Assembly: GCF_021155765.1 (NCBI RefSeq)
Contig: NC_060114.1
Coordinates: 3,100,001-3,164,000, forward strand
Length of the DNA stretch: 64,000 nt
Reading direction: 5' to 3'
Source: Diprion similis
Taxonomy: Eukaryota; Arthropoda; Insecta; Hymenoptera; Diprionidae
Both the position numbers and the translations under genes were made by a program. The notes under the pieces were generated by a model. The model was not told the origin of the DNA. It was given only the letters and a program-made list of their open reading frames with translations, and searched no databases. Positions 11,881 through 24,280 of the stretch are shown piece by piece; within the stretch, counting starts at the first letter, position 1, and every line of letters starts with the position of its first letter.

Positions 11881-14800
11881 CAGATTTTAAGAGAGATACA
11901 AATTTGATACTTTACTTTGGAACCATTTCATTATGGGGATGATACGCTTAAACAATTAGGGGCATCAGTTTATAACACTATACATGTCACAAAGGTTACA
12001 TTACAGAGCGCATTTCATCATTACAACGGATTCCTTTCATACACATCAAACGAAGTAGAGCATTATAAAAATCATGAATGCAGAAGCAGATCAATTCTTG
12101 TCAGGAACAATACTTTGACGAATAACAGCTTCGATCATCTTGAGGTATTCTAAAAATTAATCATGCAGTCCTGAGTATTAGATGAAAATGAGATTAGCAG
12201 CTTTTTCCAAAAAATCTAGTACGTGTTACTATTTTTCTTGCTTATAGTCACACGTGCTATATTTTCTTGTAACTATTGTGATAATTTGATGTTGGTGCAA
12301 AAATAAATTCATGATAAGATTTTATTTCACTGAAAAAATGTAGTCAACTAAACAAACAGATTTGATGTTGCAATAACCGGAAAGTGTATTACTGGCAACG
12401 ATAATTACCCTAAACAGTCACAATATATAAATAGATATTGTAAAGATACCCATTTTGCCGAAATTTTTTTTAGTATCCAACTGTAACAAATGAAATTCTT
12501 CGCAATGTATAAGAATAAATGCAACATCACCCGTCAAATAGACTATAAAAGATTGAGGACCGGAGTATCAAGTACGTACATTAATTAACCGAGCGACCGA
12601 ATTGAGTTCAATCATACTCTTTTGAAGTTTAATCTCTAATGGAACGGTAGCTGCAATTAGGCGGTCTTATGTACTCTTACATATTGTTTGAATATCCGCG
12701 CAGCCCTTATACCTTATACTGCCGGAGCCGTTGAGGGTGAAGGAAAAAGCTCGTGTTCAAACGCATTTACGCCACGCGGCGACACGCGTCTCTTGTTACG
12801 TCATCACAGCCGATAATTGTTTCGCTTGGAAATTATCAGCGCGCAATACTAGACTTTGAATCGGCTTATGTTAGGTGAGCCGACAAAGAAGGGTGCAGGG
12901 CGTTTTTTTTTCGGCTCCAAGAATATGGAAGAGAAAAAGCGAGTCGATTAATAGGCTCGTACAGGAAAAGTTCCGAAAATCTTGCCGCTCAGTTGCAACA
13001 GATAGGCAAGCAGTTCAATTTTATTTATGGGCCACCATGGAAATGTAACTTTGGTTGTCTATCTGCTGGCGCTGATTGACGAGATTCAGTGAATTCTCTC
13101 AGGATATTATAGGTACGTAAAACTCACGTGTTGACAAAGGAAAAATTAATCGGAAGCCAGTAAGTGTGTCTCTATATCCATACGAGAAATTACCCAAAGT
13201 GTCTTAACAATTGTATAATATACCGTTACATTAGGTGCGTTTTATTTCCCAACTTTTGGAAAGGAAAGATTTAGAAAAAGCTGCTGATTGGCTGATTTTT
13301 TAATACTGCGATCAATAAGATGAGTTTCAGTTCTTTTGGTTTCAGAATGTGACAAATAAAAATATCCGTTATAACGTATTATTCAATTAATTGTTTTTAT
13401 TTTTTGTAACCCATTAATCGAAATTTCAATTAATCGTTTTTTCGATTCGTCGATAAATCGGATGGAACATCCATAAGCAAGCTATACATATTATAAATTG
13501 AACGAAAAATTTAATGATACTTTAATCCGAAAATTTAGTACTGACAACTATAGTCACACTAAATAGTTATTTGTACTAAATTTTCTCATATTCAACTACC
13601 CATTTTACTAGAATTTTTTAGTAACTATAACAGTTGAAGATTTCGTCACTCGCACAGATTATGAACTCGACACGTAGAATCTAGTTTTCGGTCGCTTTCC
13701 TGAATCGTTGAAGAGAGTTTAAAAAATTCCAGATCGAAGCAATTTAAAGTGAAAAATTTCTCACGCCGAAAGTTCGTCAAATCAAGATTTAGCAAAATTT
13801 TCAATCATTAAAACAAACTGACAAAATGTGGCTGGTTTTACTTTTGGTTTTTTTCAAGGATTGTCGGTATAAAAAACGTCCCGCTTTTGATATTTTCGAT
13901 TCGTGTAATCGTCCCAGAAATAAAGCAGCTGCTCGAAAGTGATAAAATTAACGACATCAAAAGTCTACAACTTTCAAAAGCTTCTATTTGTACAAGTTTC
14001 GCTAGAAGAATTTCAGCGCTCTAATCTCAACTTGTGTTTAAAAAAGGAATGTCTCACCGAAATCCTCATTGGGAAGGTTAGACCCTTTCGTTGACAGTGC
14101 ATTTATCGCGCGTGAGACTGCACGCACCGATTATAATAAATACGCGCATATAACCCACACCTAAAAACAGCAGTGACCAACCCAACGGGGCTGTAAGTCC
14201 GTCGCATAGTGTCAGGCGCGTGGGAATCAGTTCTGCTTACGCCTCTCACACGCGAGCGCCACGCGCCAATCATGCAGGGGGCGAATCACGTGGGGTAAAC
14301 AGGACGCTATCGGCGGACGAATAATGGCAGGGGGGGGGGGATACGTCGACGGATCACGTCACATACGTCGTATACCTACGAGTTGTCTCGGAGTACTTCG
14401 TTTGCGAGAAATATTTTTTTCTTCACTCCCGTTTGAGGAAATTAATATTAGGTGACTACATGCAGCAAAGAAGAAATCTTCACGGAAGGATGTACTCTGG
14501 AATCCAATTTCAAAGGTTGCACTTTCAAAATTGGGAGATTTCCTGCTCAAATGGATGGGGCAGGTGTCATTTGTTTTCGAAATCGTTACCACTCGACTGC
14601 GATACAGGCTTGGCCTGCAGGGAGAATTTTGCAGAGAATTAATTGAATTTTCGTTTCAAAGTTTGAAGTTTGGCCACTGAAGACGTAAATAAACGTCTAA
14701 ACGGAAATTTTTATAAAAACATTGACTTCTGAACCGGGACTTGAATATTTTGAATAGTTTGAACGGCAGATTTCGTCGAATGGGCACATTTGGTGAGAAT

Positions 14801-15136
14801 TTCATTCTCCACCAAATGTTTGTTTTCAGGATCAAGCCCAGGTAATTTAAACGCCCGAGTCGTAAAAAAAAGTTTTAAAATATTGCCACCTGATCTCTAT
14901 GATATTCAATCTGAAGCTGACCTTTCGAAATTGCCGTTAAGAGACATCTTTTTGCGAGGATTTTTTTACTGTGCGCGATAAGGGTTTCAGGTAACAGCGA
15001 AAATGAAGTTGCTTCTAATCGAAAAAACCTAGTATGTGTGTGGTATTCACGGGAATCTGACCAACTTTTCTACTCATCCTTTATTATATTAGAATCAATC
15101 CATTAGTGCGAATATATTATATGTATATTATCGAGT
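11881..15136. other. Non-coding region with GC-richer islands
   Basis: No supported gene. 12720-12900 and 14080-14340 are richer in CG than the surroundings and include gcgtg/cacgcg motifs and a G11 run (about 14331-14341). A TATAAAAG at 12544 has no gene downstream. Confidence 0.45.
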
Positions 15137-15376
15137 GTCGTACGAAAAAAAATTTTTCCAATTTCCATCGTGGAACTCTCTGAAAAGTTTGTTTGGGTTG
15201 AAAGAAAGATTCTTTCCAAAGATAAGCATTTTAGATGATTCGACAATCATTCGATTTTTCACCTTTTCTAAAAAATGTAACGAACAACACTCAGCTTTGG
15301 AAAGAATTTTTTCTTTAACCTAAACAGACTTTACAGAGGGTGCCACGATGGAAATTCGCAAATTATTTTTTGTGCA
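15137..15376. mobile_element. Fold-back MITE, about 90-bp arms
   Basis: The left arm caatttccatcgtggaactctctgaaaagtttgtttggg...attctttccaaag (15137-15232) pairs with 15288-15376 with few mismatches; the loop is about 55 bp. Small open frames here are by-products of the repeat. Confidence 0.65.
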
Positions 15377-15423
15377 ACACCCTAAATTGTGTAGATTAGA
15401 GCGGTCTAAAAATAGTATATCGA

Positions 15424-15558
15424 GGCATGCCCGTAAACTATTAGGAGTTTTTAGGCAAGGATAATAATTTCACGTGTGAGGTGAAAGCGAGCTAAAGGCG
15501 AACCGAAACTGAGTACTGAAATTATTATTCGAGCCAAAAACAGTTTACGGGCGAGCCC
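15424..15558. mobile_element. Short hairpin MITE
   Basis: gcatgcccgtaaacta...ttaggcaaggataataatttca pairs with tgaaattattattcgagccaaaaacagtttacgggcgagcc. Arms are about 45 bp around a central cgtgtgaggtgaaagcgagc segment. Confidence 0.6.
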
Positions 15559-15751
15559 CATACTATATTTTTTCCGATACAGGATAAAAAGTCACTTTGG
15601 CGCCATTGAAATCCAAGCGTCGGCCCGCGTAACAGAAGACAGAACTGCCATTTAAAGTATCTTTTTACGGCAGTTTCGAAGTTCGACATATAAAGTGACA
15701 CTTTACGGATCGAAAACAGGCATCAAGAAGGGGTTTTTCATACCTGTGACA

Positions 15752-16262
15752 TAATAAAAATTTTTTTTGGTGCGGATTGAAAAAGATGATTTGTGTGCTA
15801 AAACAAATTCCTGTGAAAGGAAAGCTGTGTAGCTCAATTTTAAAAGGAAAAATCAAAGGGGTAGCGACAGAGGAATCGGTAAGTTTTGAATGTTTTTACT
15901 GCACCCATACTTCGTTAAAGCCGACCATCTGTAAAAGTGCAAATATCACTATCGAAAAAGCTCAATTTTTTTCAAATTAATCAGTTATTCCAAATCCACC
16001 CAAGAAGATCCAAAACTTCAAAAAAATTGTAAAAAAACAAGTGAACTGTGCGCTTGTTTAGTAATAAGGTGGAGCTTCCCCTGTCGCCGCTCCTCTGATT
16101 TCTCACATGTTAATCAAATATGGAATACAAAGGTCGTGTGAATGACCTTTTAAAATTGAGCTACAGGGCTCTCGTTTCACAGGCACTTGTTTTAGCACAC
16201 AGATCAACTTTTTCGATGCCAAATTCTCGGCCAAAAGGAGAAAATTTTTTTTTTGCGCCACT
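15752..16262. mobile_element. Inverted-repeat element, about 110-bp arms
   Basis: 15752-15868 (gtgtgctaaaacaaattcctgtgaaa...gtagctcaattttaaaagg) is the imperfect reverse complement of 16130-16262. Outer ends are T-runs next to gcg-containing motifs. The 260-bp interior is unrecognised. Confidence 0.55.
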
Positions 16263-16848
16263 CTAGTATATGTATTTGACGTACCATTTTTGGCTATCTT
16301 CGTACCACGATACGTGACTATTATGGTTGTCCTTAATATGGTTAATGTCAAATTTGATTGCTCCACTGGGCTGAAATATTGAGAAATAATTTTTTTCAAG
16401 TTAGCTACAACCCCAGGTATCTATCCAAATTCCAAATTTTGCTCCGAAGCCTCCGAATTTCTTCACTTGAACGACATAGAAAATTTTTTGCATTTTGCCA
16501 TTCATTTTTTTCCCTATCGATGTGTTGCGTCGAAAAATGTAAAAGTTGGTTAATTTCATTTGGTAGTCAAAGGTAATCTATGAGAACTATAGAGATTTTT
16601 GCGACAAAATTGACATTACAGCCTTTGAATCTCTCTGTTTAATATTGCTGGTACGGGAATAATCAATGAGGAAATCTGCAGTTTTCAACGCACTTAGGTC
16701 GAAATTTCGGTTCAGATCCCTATATCGACCAATTGTAACGACCTAGGAGTGATCAATTTGCTTTAAGTTTATAAATTAGATATTGACGAAGGTTGTTTTA
16801 TCACAACTCGTGGATGTAGTTGTACAGATTTTGTACTGATTAATATAT

Positions 16849-19541
16849 ACCGGGACCATCTCTAGAAACTAAACAGGAACTGCGCATGCGCCAAATGATT
16901 CAATTTCATTGGCCAGCGAAATTGCCCCGCGGAGTAATTTTCGTCAGCTAACCAAGGCGACCAACGTACACGAAATGTGACAAGGCTCTGAATATCTCGC
17001 GCGTAAAGTAGCGTATTGAGGTTAGGTTGTTATTTATTCCTACTTATCGTGAATTTTCTAAGAAAAGTGTCATTCAGCAATACCGTAGTTGATATTAGCA
17101 GATATTTAATCGACACAATAAAGGCGTCAATGGAGAAACAAATATCAAAAGCTACAGAAATTGGATCAGTTATTTATTGAAAGAAGAAAACTGAAATTAA
17201 ATGTGGAACGTCATCAACGAGTGGGAGTCTAGACAAACTGAGGCAGGTAAGTAAAAATATTGTTTATTTCAAACAGATTCTTTATTTACATAAAATTAAA
17301 AATAAATGGATTGTTGAAACCCAGTAGAGGGTTGCTCCAGAGTAAATTTGTTACAGTGCAGTGCTCCGGAAGCCAGTAATCAGTGCCAATGAACATGAAA
17401 TATTAAAATAAAATCAGTAACAAGGAATAAAAGAAATAGTGTATCTTGAAACACAAAGCTTAGGAGTACAAAAAGTAGCAATTCGTTTTTCTGTCGCAAT
17501 TTATTGAAAATTAGTGGTATTCAAAACAATTAGAAGCTCTTGTCTGATGATAATATCTTTTAATATTTTCATGTGGGAAACAAACATCATCGAAGCGAGA
17601 CTAAAGTTGTCAGGCGTTGAAGCGTGTAAGTAAATTTCTGATACTATGATATTTGCATATTACAATATTTTCACATGTATTCAATGATAAAATTCGTTTG
17701 TTCTGACAGACTTGAAGTTTCAAGTTTGGATAATAGGATGAAAATCATACCTTACCTGATGGTCGAAACGTTTTGGTGGCTAGGACCCTAGTTTCTCGAT
17801 TGGTGCCACCGTTCCAACCATCGAACCTGGTTGTTCCGTTGTTCCATTAGACAACAGGTATCCGAAGGAATTTCTTCTGGTCATCGCCACCTTCTGAACA
17901 TCAGTCGTGGCAAAATTGAAGAGCACGACACACTACAGATCATGGTGTTTGAATATTCCATCATTTTAGATCTATCGAGCCAATAGTAATAAGTTTGTTA
18001 TTCAACAATTGCTGCTAACTAATTTTACAGAGCAATCATTCCGTGCACCATTGTAATCCAAGCAGTATTATTGGCCCGCATTATTTTTCAAATTTTATTT
18101 TCGGCAGTTTTGATATTTTATTTTTCACTCTCTTGGTATTCAATTCAGATGAATAGTGTTTCAAGTGTTAAATCATATTCCAAGGATGAATTTTGATGTG
18201 TAAACTGAACCAATCTCAATCTAAAAATGTTGGATAACTTCAGTTGAAAATGTCTTTAAAATCAATATTAATCGACAGTATCATCTGACTAGCTAGTTGC
18301 AGCTAACATCCGTGCTTGAGCCTCGTTCAACCCCAGCAAGGTCTAAGGAATGCATTCACTTACTAGTACACGTTACAAATGATCACTTTCTCTACAATAG
18401 GACTTACTTGCTGGCTAACTTTTTTATGATGAATCTTTATCAGGGAGTCATCCGGTAACTTATTGAAAGCTTGAAACCAGATTCAATTTTATACTCTTAC
18501 AATGGTCCTTCATTGAAACTGAGAGTTTGTGAATCTCCATTTATTACAATTAATTCTGCATCCCATGTTAACACTGTTCGAAACAAAAAATCTCATCCTA
18601 AGATTGGAAATGGAATCTGCAATGCAAAAGTTATCTAGTGGCACAAGTTAAAAACAAAGAACCTTATAACGGTTTCTGCGACAGAGGGATTCCTTCCGGA
18701 TATTCATGTTACTGGATGATGTTCGGAGCACTATGAACAAGATATTGTATTGGATTTAGGTTTAAGTAAATATTTTCATGAACTTCAGTGAAAATTAGAT
18801 ATTCATTTGTTTCAAAGGAACAAGGGGTACAATGTTGAATCCGATAAGTCAATATTTTCATATGAATGTTCTGAACATTACTCTAAAACATGATTATCCT
18901 TAAAGTTAATTACTGAGGCACATTTTGAAAATGTTGATTTTTAACTTGTGTCACAGAATGTTTCTGAGTTTTACTCTTCGGATTAGATTTCTTTAGATTA
19001 GATTTGAAATTGAAAGAAACCGTAAGATCTACAACTTCCTTTTCCAACCAACAAAAGTGGCCGATGATCTCTGCATGTGTCACGAATTGAATGGGAAGAG
19101 AAGACATCAGCTAACAGCAGAGATGCTATTATTTTGGCTGTATTTTCTGTTGAAAGAAAAAAATTTCATTGTTATTCATAATGTATGAAGTAATGAAAAT
19201 GATTGAATAAATTGTCCCCACCTACCTGCTTCGTTTCTTCCAAGCACCCAACATTTGAACAGATTTCTTGTTTCAATCGAATAGGACGAATTTTCAAAGA
19301 GCATCAGCATTAAATTCCGACCGTTCTTTGAACAATCAATTTTCAATAACAAATGCTTCCCAAGCCTTTCCGAGTGACTATCTCAATGACTTGAGATTCT
19401 AACCTCAAAAATGCATGTGAACTACATCGCCGACAGAAACAGAGTTTGACAGCAGGGTCTCGGGGTGGCCAGACTGCACGGACGGCGGATTTAAATTCGC
19501 GCATGCGCAGTTCCTGTTTAGTTTCTAGAGATGGTCCCGGT
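16849..19541. mobile_element. 2.7 kb element with 43-bp perfect terminal inverted repeats
   Basis: The left end starting accgggaccatctctagaaa and running through aactgcgcatgcgc (16849-16891) is the exact reverse complement of 19499-19541. The flanks are AT-rich (tat / ata), so the target duplication could be TA but is ambiguous. The interior has no long ORF. A possible short exon with a good donor (ATG at 17201, GTAAGT at 17247) and another GTAAGT near 17625 are seen but not connected to anything. The internal region is not recognised. Perfect TIRs suggest fairly recent movement of a non-autonomous copy. Confidence 0.65.
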
Positions 19542-19828
19542 ATACTGTGTATGTTTTTTTTTTTTTTTTGTACTTGTTATACCATCAGGCCTGGTCATTT
19601 TTTCTTGACACATTACGCCGTCATGTTCTAGTGAAATCTAGTTGTTCCGAAAACATAATCATCATACATGAAAATTACTTTACGAACTTTTTGATCAAGA
19701 TCTCTTTTCGAAACTTTCTAGTAGTTTTTTAGAAAACTTTTGAATCCTTCGATTCTAATCTAAAGGGCAAAAAGTGATATTCAAAACACCAAATCCGAAT
19801 AATCGGAGATTTGAATAGCCGACGTATT

Positions 19829-20372
19829 AAGGTCATGTAGCAGTCCTATCCTTACCAACTGAGCAGACTCACCCTTTTTCTTTCTATATCAAATCATCAA
19901 ATGAATGGAAAGGGTTGCAATTTTGACGGTGCATCGCTCTTTCGTAACAAAATTCGAGAAAGTCATGCTGTAGCGACCACGGCAACCAAGGAACGCTCGG
20001 CCGTGCGCCCATCTGATCGTGATTTTGAAATTATTGTTATTCCTAGTTTTTTTTTAACGACTTGTTATTGCATAAAAATAGTCTCACGATGGCTCATTTT
20101 ATTGATCATTTTTCCAAAAATGCAGAAAGTATGTGTACTATGCACTTTTTGACCCCTAAGATGCGGGAAATATGGAAATAGTAACACGTGCGTTAAAAAC
20201 CGCACATTTTTTCAACGATTTTCGGGATATGGGTAATTTTCCTGAATCCAGCTAAGAAAGAGCGATGCACTGTCCAAATTTGAAGCCTTTCCGTTCGTTT
20301 GTTTATTTATTATAGGGAGAAACAGGGTGAGTGCTCGGTCGGTAAATGTAGGACTGCTACATAACCTCTAAC
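19829..20372. mobile_element. TIR element of about 540 bp
   Basis: The left arm ggtcatgtagcagtcctatccttacc...actcaccc...ggtgcatcgctctttc (19831-19945) pairs with the right arm ending gactgctacataacctc (about 20255-20366). The interior contains gcggccgtgcgcccatctgatcg-like GC-richer sequence without an ORF of note. Confidence 0.65.
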
Positions 20373-22689
20373 AGCCGAAATACATCGAGCATTACTATAT
20401 ACATACGTATATTTTCCGTATTTCCTTCCATATTGACTAGCCATACGACAATTGGAACGATATCAACAATTCTCTGGTCAAAACTAGCGTCTGGCCTAGC
20501 TAACTGCAGCACTGAAACACTAGGTATTAAGTGCATTAAAGCACGTACAAACCATTTAAATAAGCAGATAGGATAAGTCAGAAAACATAATAGTTATAGC
20601 ACACACTGAGCTAAATTTAGCATGCCGAAAAAGAAGGAAATGCCGCCAAAATCGTACATAAATGGGTGCCGACGTGGCAACTGAGCCTATTCAGTTGATT
20701 TGGTCTCGTACTTAAATTCTTTTATCGAACACTCGATTTCATCTTACAATTTTTTTTATTCTTACTAGAGATCTTTAATACATTCTTTTGTCTAGTGCAT
20801 CTGACGCAATTACGAATAATTAAGCTACTAGGTAATTACTTATTGTTTAATGAACGAATATCATTTATATTTATGTTTATTGTTATAATCTTTAGGATTA
20901 ATTATTCTACCTTTATTTATTTTTATTTATCTACATGAATATTTCGTCATTATTTTGTTTATAATTATTTCTCTAATTTGTTTTCGCATTTTCTTTTTTT
21001 TTATTTTTGTATCGCGCTGCTCCAACAACAGTGGTCTCAATAAAACCAAATTTTTTTGTTATATTCTTGTAAAACTGATCCTAACTGAAGATACTCAGAT
21101 AACAATATGAGTGCAAATTTTGGTGCAAAAAGACGACAACAGTTTTGAGCAATGTGTATCCTCATTTGCTATCAAAATTCAAGTAAATAATTCTAAGCAA
21201 AAGCTGTCAGCATTCTAAGCAAATATCTACTAAATGCAAGCAAATCTTGCTGCACATCAAAATAACAAACAATTGTTGCTATACATTTACCGTACAACAA
21301 ATTATTACGTCAAAATTTTGCCCAGATACGCTTGGTTATTTGGGTAAACACCCTGATATGAATACTTCTAACTTTATTGAACTGAAGATTCTTACAATGA
21401 CATCTCATAAGACAGGTCGATACGTGCAAAGCAATAGAATTATCCCCAGACCCACAAAGTTCTAGTGAAATTGACTGTCGAGATACGAATTCCCAAATTC
21501 ACCTACTCGTAAAATGTAAAGAAAAAACACATGACTTTCAGAAATTTTTTACCTACCTAACTTTGCCCTAGTCTCTGATATTTTTTTGCTTCATCTGAAT
21601 ATTTCAGCCACAAACCTATTTCGAAAGCTAAAAGCTTTTTCGGTTGTATCGAGTATTCCATTTTCTCGATCTCCAAAGAGATAGAGACAGTATATTTTTA
21701 TATGAATCCCCAAGTTTTCGAAGTCAATATATCCCGCATAATCCGGGGCGACTTGGAATGAGCTAATTTGGGGCACTTATGATAATTGGAATAAGAAGAG
21801 TTACTAAGGTGAAATTTATTTTTACGATATTCTACGAAAACACGGAAACATAAAAAGTCATAGAAATTTCTTGTTTTTCGTAGGATATCGTTATTTTTTG
21901 TAGATTATTCGTAGAAAACGATGAAATGTTACGATATGTTGCATGTCATTGAAATATAAACGATTTATAAATAAGTACAAGTATAAAAAAAATCAACTGC
22001 TCCAAAAACTGAAATGAAACTAGGGGCATGGATTTTTGTGAAGGAGAAGACACTTCTACAACAAATTATGACAGTCAACAGTTTTTTACAACAAAAATGA
22101 AAAAATATACGGGCGATAAAAATGGAAATGAACCTTGAACTCTTGTAGATGTAATAATGTGAAATACGAAGATCTAAAATTGAAGAGTAACAACTACAGT
22201 TTTACGTAGAAAATTGTAGAAAATTACGCGTTCTTACTAGGATCAGCCTAGAACTCGAAAACAAAATAATTGTTTTTCATAAAGATTTTGAAGAAAATAT
22301 CGATAAGAATCCTATTCTTGAACCACCGCTTACAAGCAAAAACTTAATGAAGCCAAGTTATTGTAGAGTGCCGATAGTTGAGATCATTGATCAGCACTGA
22401 AGGATTTTTCTAGTCTTTTCATTGTCATCGCGACGGACACTCTGGTGAAAACAATTTTTACGCCTGTCTATGAACTTGATTTTACGATTAAATAAAGCAG
22501 TTTGAACATTTTTGGTACAGATGTTTGTGAAATATTGCACTTTTTTGCACTGCATTTTATAGATTATCTTTAATAAATAATTGTTGAGTGACTCTCATTC
22601 ACACGGTTGTTTTTCTTAAATCTGATGTTGAAATGGATAGATTTGTTGTGAAATGTAGTAGAATTCCTGGTTGATTAAAATAACAAATG
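20373..22689. other. AT-rich non-coding region with cgtagaa-type repeats
   Basis: No supported gene. 21800-22230 contains many variants of acgatattctacg / cgtagaaaattacg, echoed at 25440-25635 and 26100-26450, probably a dispersed AT-rich repeat. Confidence 0.4.
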
Positions 22690-23369
22690 TTAGTTTTTGA
22701 GTTTCCGTTTCTCTGTTTTCAGAGAAAGAAGAAAGTTATTGTAATCACCCTGAAAATCAAAAGTTGAGTTTTGACTAGATCCCGACGTTTCGAGAACTAC
22801 AGAATCACCTCTTAACATTTTCGCAGGGACGTTTGTGTGTGTGTATGTACGTGTGTACGGACGTATTGTAACGTGGCATTTTGAATGCACATTACAAGAT
22901 GTACCTTAAACGGAACACAAAATTAGGATCGTCGGGAAATTGATTACGAAAAATTACGGAAAGAGCACCAAAACTGGAGACACACATCCGAAAAGTCGGT
23001 GAGGGGAAAAATTGCGTGATTTCGAATAAGATCTATTCAGGCTTTTCGTTTCTTTTTGTTTTTCGCGTTTCCACTCGAGTATAGGAGTGCAGCTTCTTCC
23101 TCCAAAAAAGTTTCTCTCCCGCGCTGGACTGGACTTAAGTAAGATGTGTACCAACGGCGCCAAAATACCCTAGATTGGTGGTGATTAATTGTCGTGACGT
23201 TGAATCTGTGTGGAGAAAAAATGAGCGGAACTTTGAATAACTCACACCACAACTATACATGGTGGTATTACCGAGCAAGGTAGCTTTCGCCAGAAAAATA
23301 AGTCCCTAAACATATAGAGATTTCTTTAGACAGTTGGTACACATCTCACTTAAAGGCTTTAACCTCAAA

Positions 23370-23518
23370 GAAAGGGGCGTGTCGTGGGAGTTCGAGGCAC
23401 ACCACGACCTTACCCCACTCAGTACGGGATCGCAGAGGATTTGAGCCAACGACGAATTTACGATCTATAGACAACCTCGGCGTCGAAACGCTCTATCAGC
23501 ACTGAACTTTATACTAAT
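23370..23518 (-). repeat. tRNA-derived SINE
   Basis: On the minus strand a box-A-like tgctgatagagcg (23501-23489) is followed, with tRNA-like spacing, by a box-B-like gaggatttgagcc complement, ggctcaaatcctc (23447-23435), and then a non-tRNA body with a small hairpin (gtcgtgg / ccacgac). The arrangement is that of an internal pol III promoter. The 5' part does not fold as a clean tRNA, so it is a SINE rather than a tRNA gene. Confidence 0.5.
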
Positions 23519-23631
23519 GTCAAATTGCGCAATAAACAAAATTGATTTTAGAATCGATTGCTACAAATTCTTGTATGCATGACGTCACTGAACAAATGTT
23601 GCAAAGAGAACCGTGTTGAAGCAGAATATCC

Positions 23632-24280
23632 TATAGGTAGCTCACTAATCCAGAGGCTGACTATTGACATGTGACTACAAAATATCAACGCTTTGTCTAA
23701 TTAAAAAAATATCGACGCATTGTTGGCAAAAAATAGACAAAAGACGGCTATTTTTAAATAGTTATAGATTGTCAAAATACTGGACTTAAAGTTGACGTGC
23801 AGTGTATTTCATCTTTACAAATGACCTCCGAAATGTCAAGTTTAAGGCAATTCGATCAACTAGACAACCCGTTGTCACCTAAGGTCAAGTCAACAGTTTT
23901 TGACGTTTTTCAAACAAATAATTGTTTGTGTGAGCACATGTGCCGAATGACCGTCACAGTCTGGTGGCAATTAGACTGACTAATCGCTATCTCATATTTG
24001 ATGCCAACTGACTATTAGTCCATGTAATTAGCCTACTTACAAATTATTACGTTTTTGTATTGACTGCTCGCAGTCAACTGAAAACCTAATAATAGTTGAG
24101 GTCAGGTGTTGCCTTTACCACTACATTCAAAGGGCATTCGCGCACTCTTAGTCAGTGTACAGTTAACAATAGGCTCATAATATGTCTATTCCGAGTTGAC
24201 TTCAAATAATTGATTGAAAATTTCTGTGGATATTAAGTTAACCAATAGTCAACAGTGCGCTACCTGAGTAGATTTCGAAT
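23632..24280. mobile_element. Possible inverted-repeat element
   Basis: aggtagctcacta...gctgactattg at the left resembles the reverse complement of the right-end caatagtcaacagtgcgctacct. The interior repeats shorter gactatt/aatagtc motifs. The arms are imperfect, so boundaries are approximate. Confidence 0.35.

Noticed and set aside
12544..12610. TATAAAAG followed about 30 bp later by tatcaagt, a possible core promoter
   Set aside because: No plausible coding exon follows on the plus strand, and such boxes are common in AT-rich DNA.
17201..17252. Short ATG-initiated frame with a good GTAAGT donor inside the 2.7 kb TIR element
   Set aside because: I could not find a phase-matched continuation resembling any transposase, so it is mentioned only under that element.
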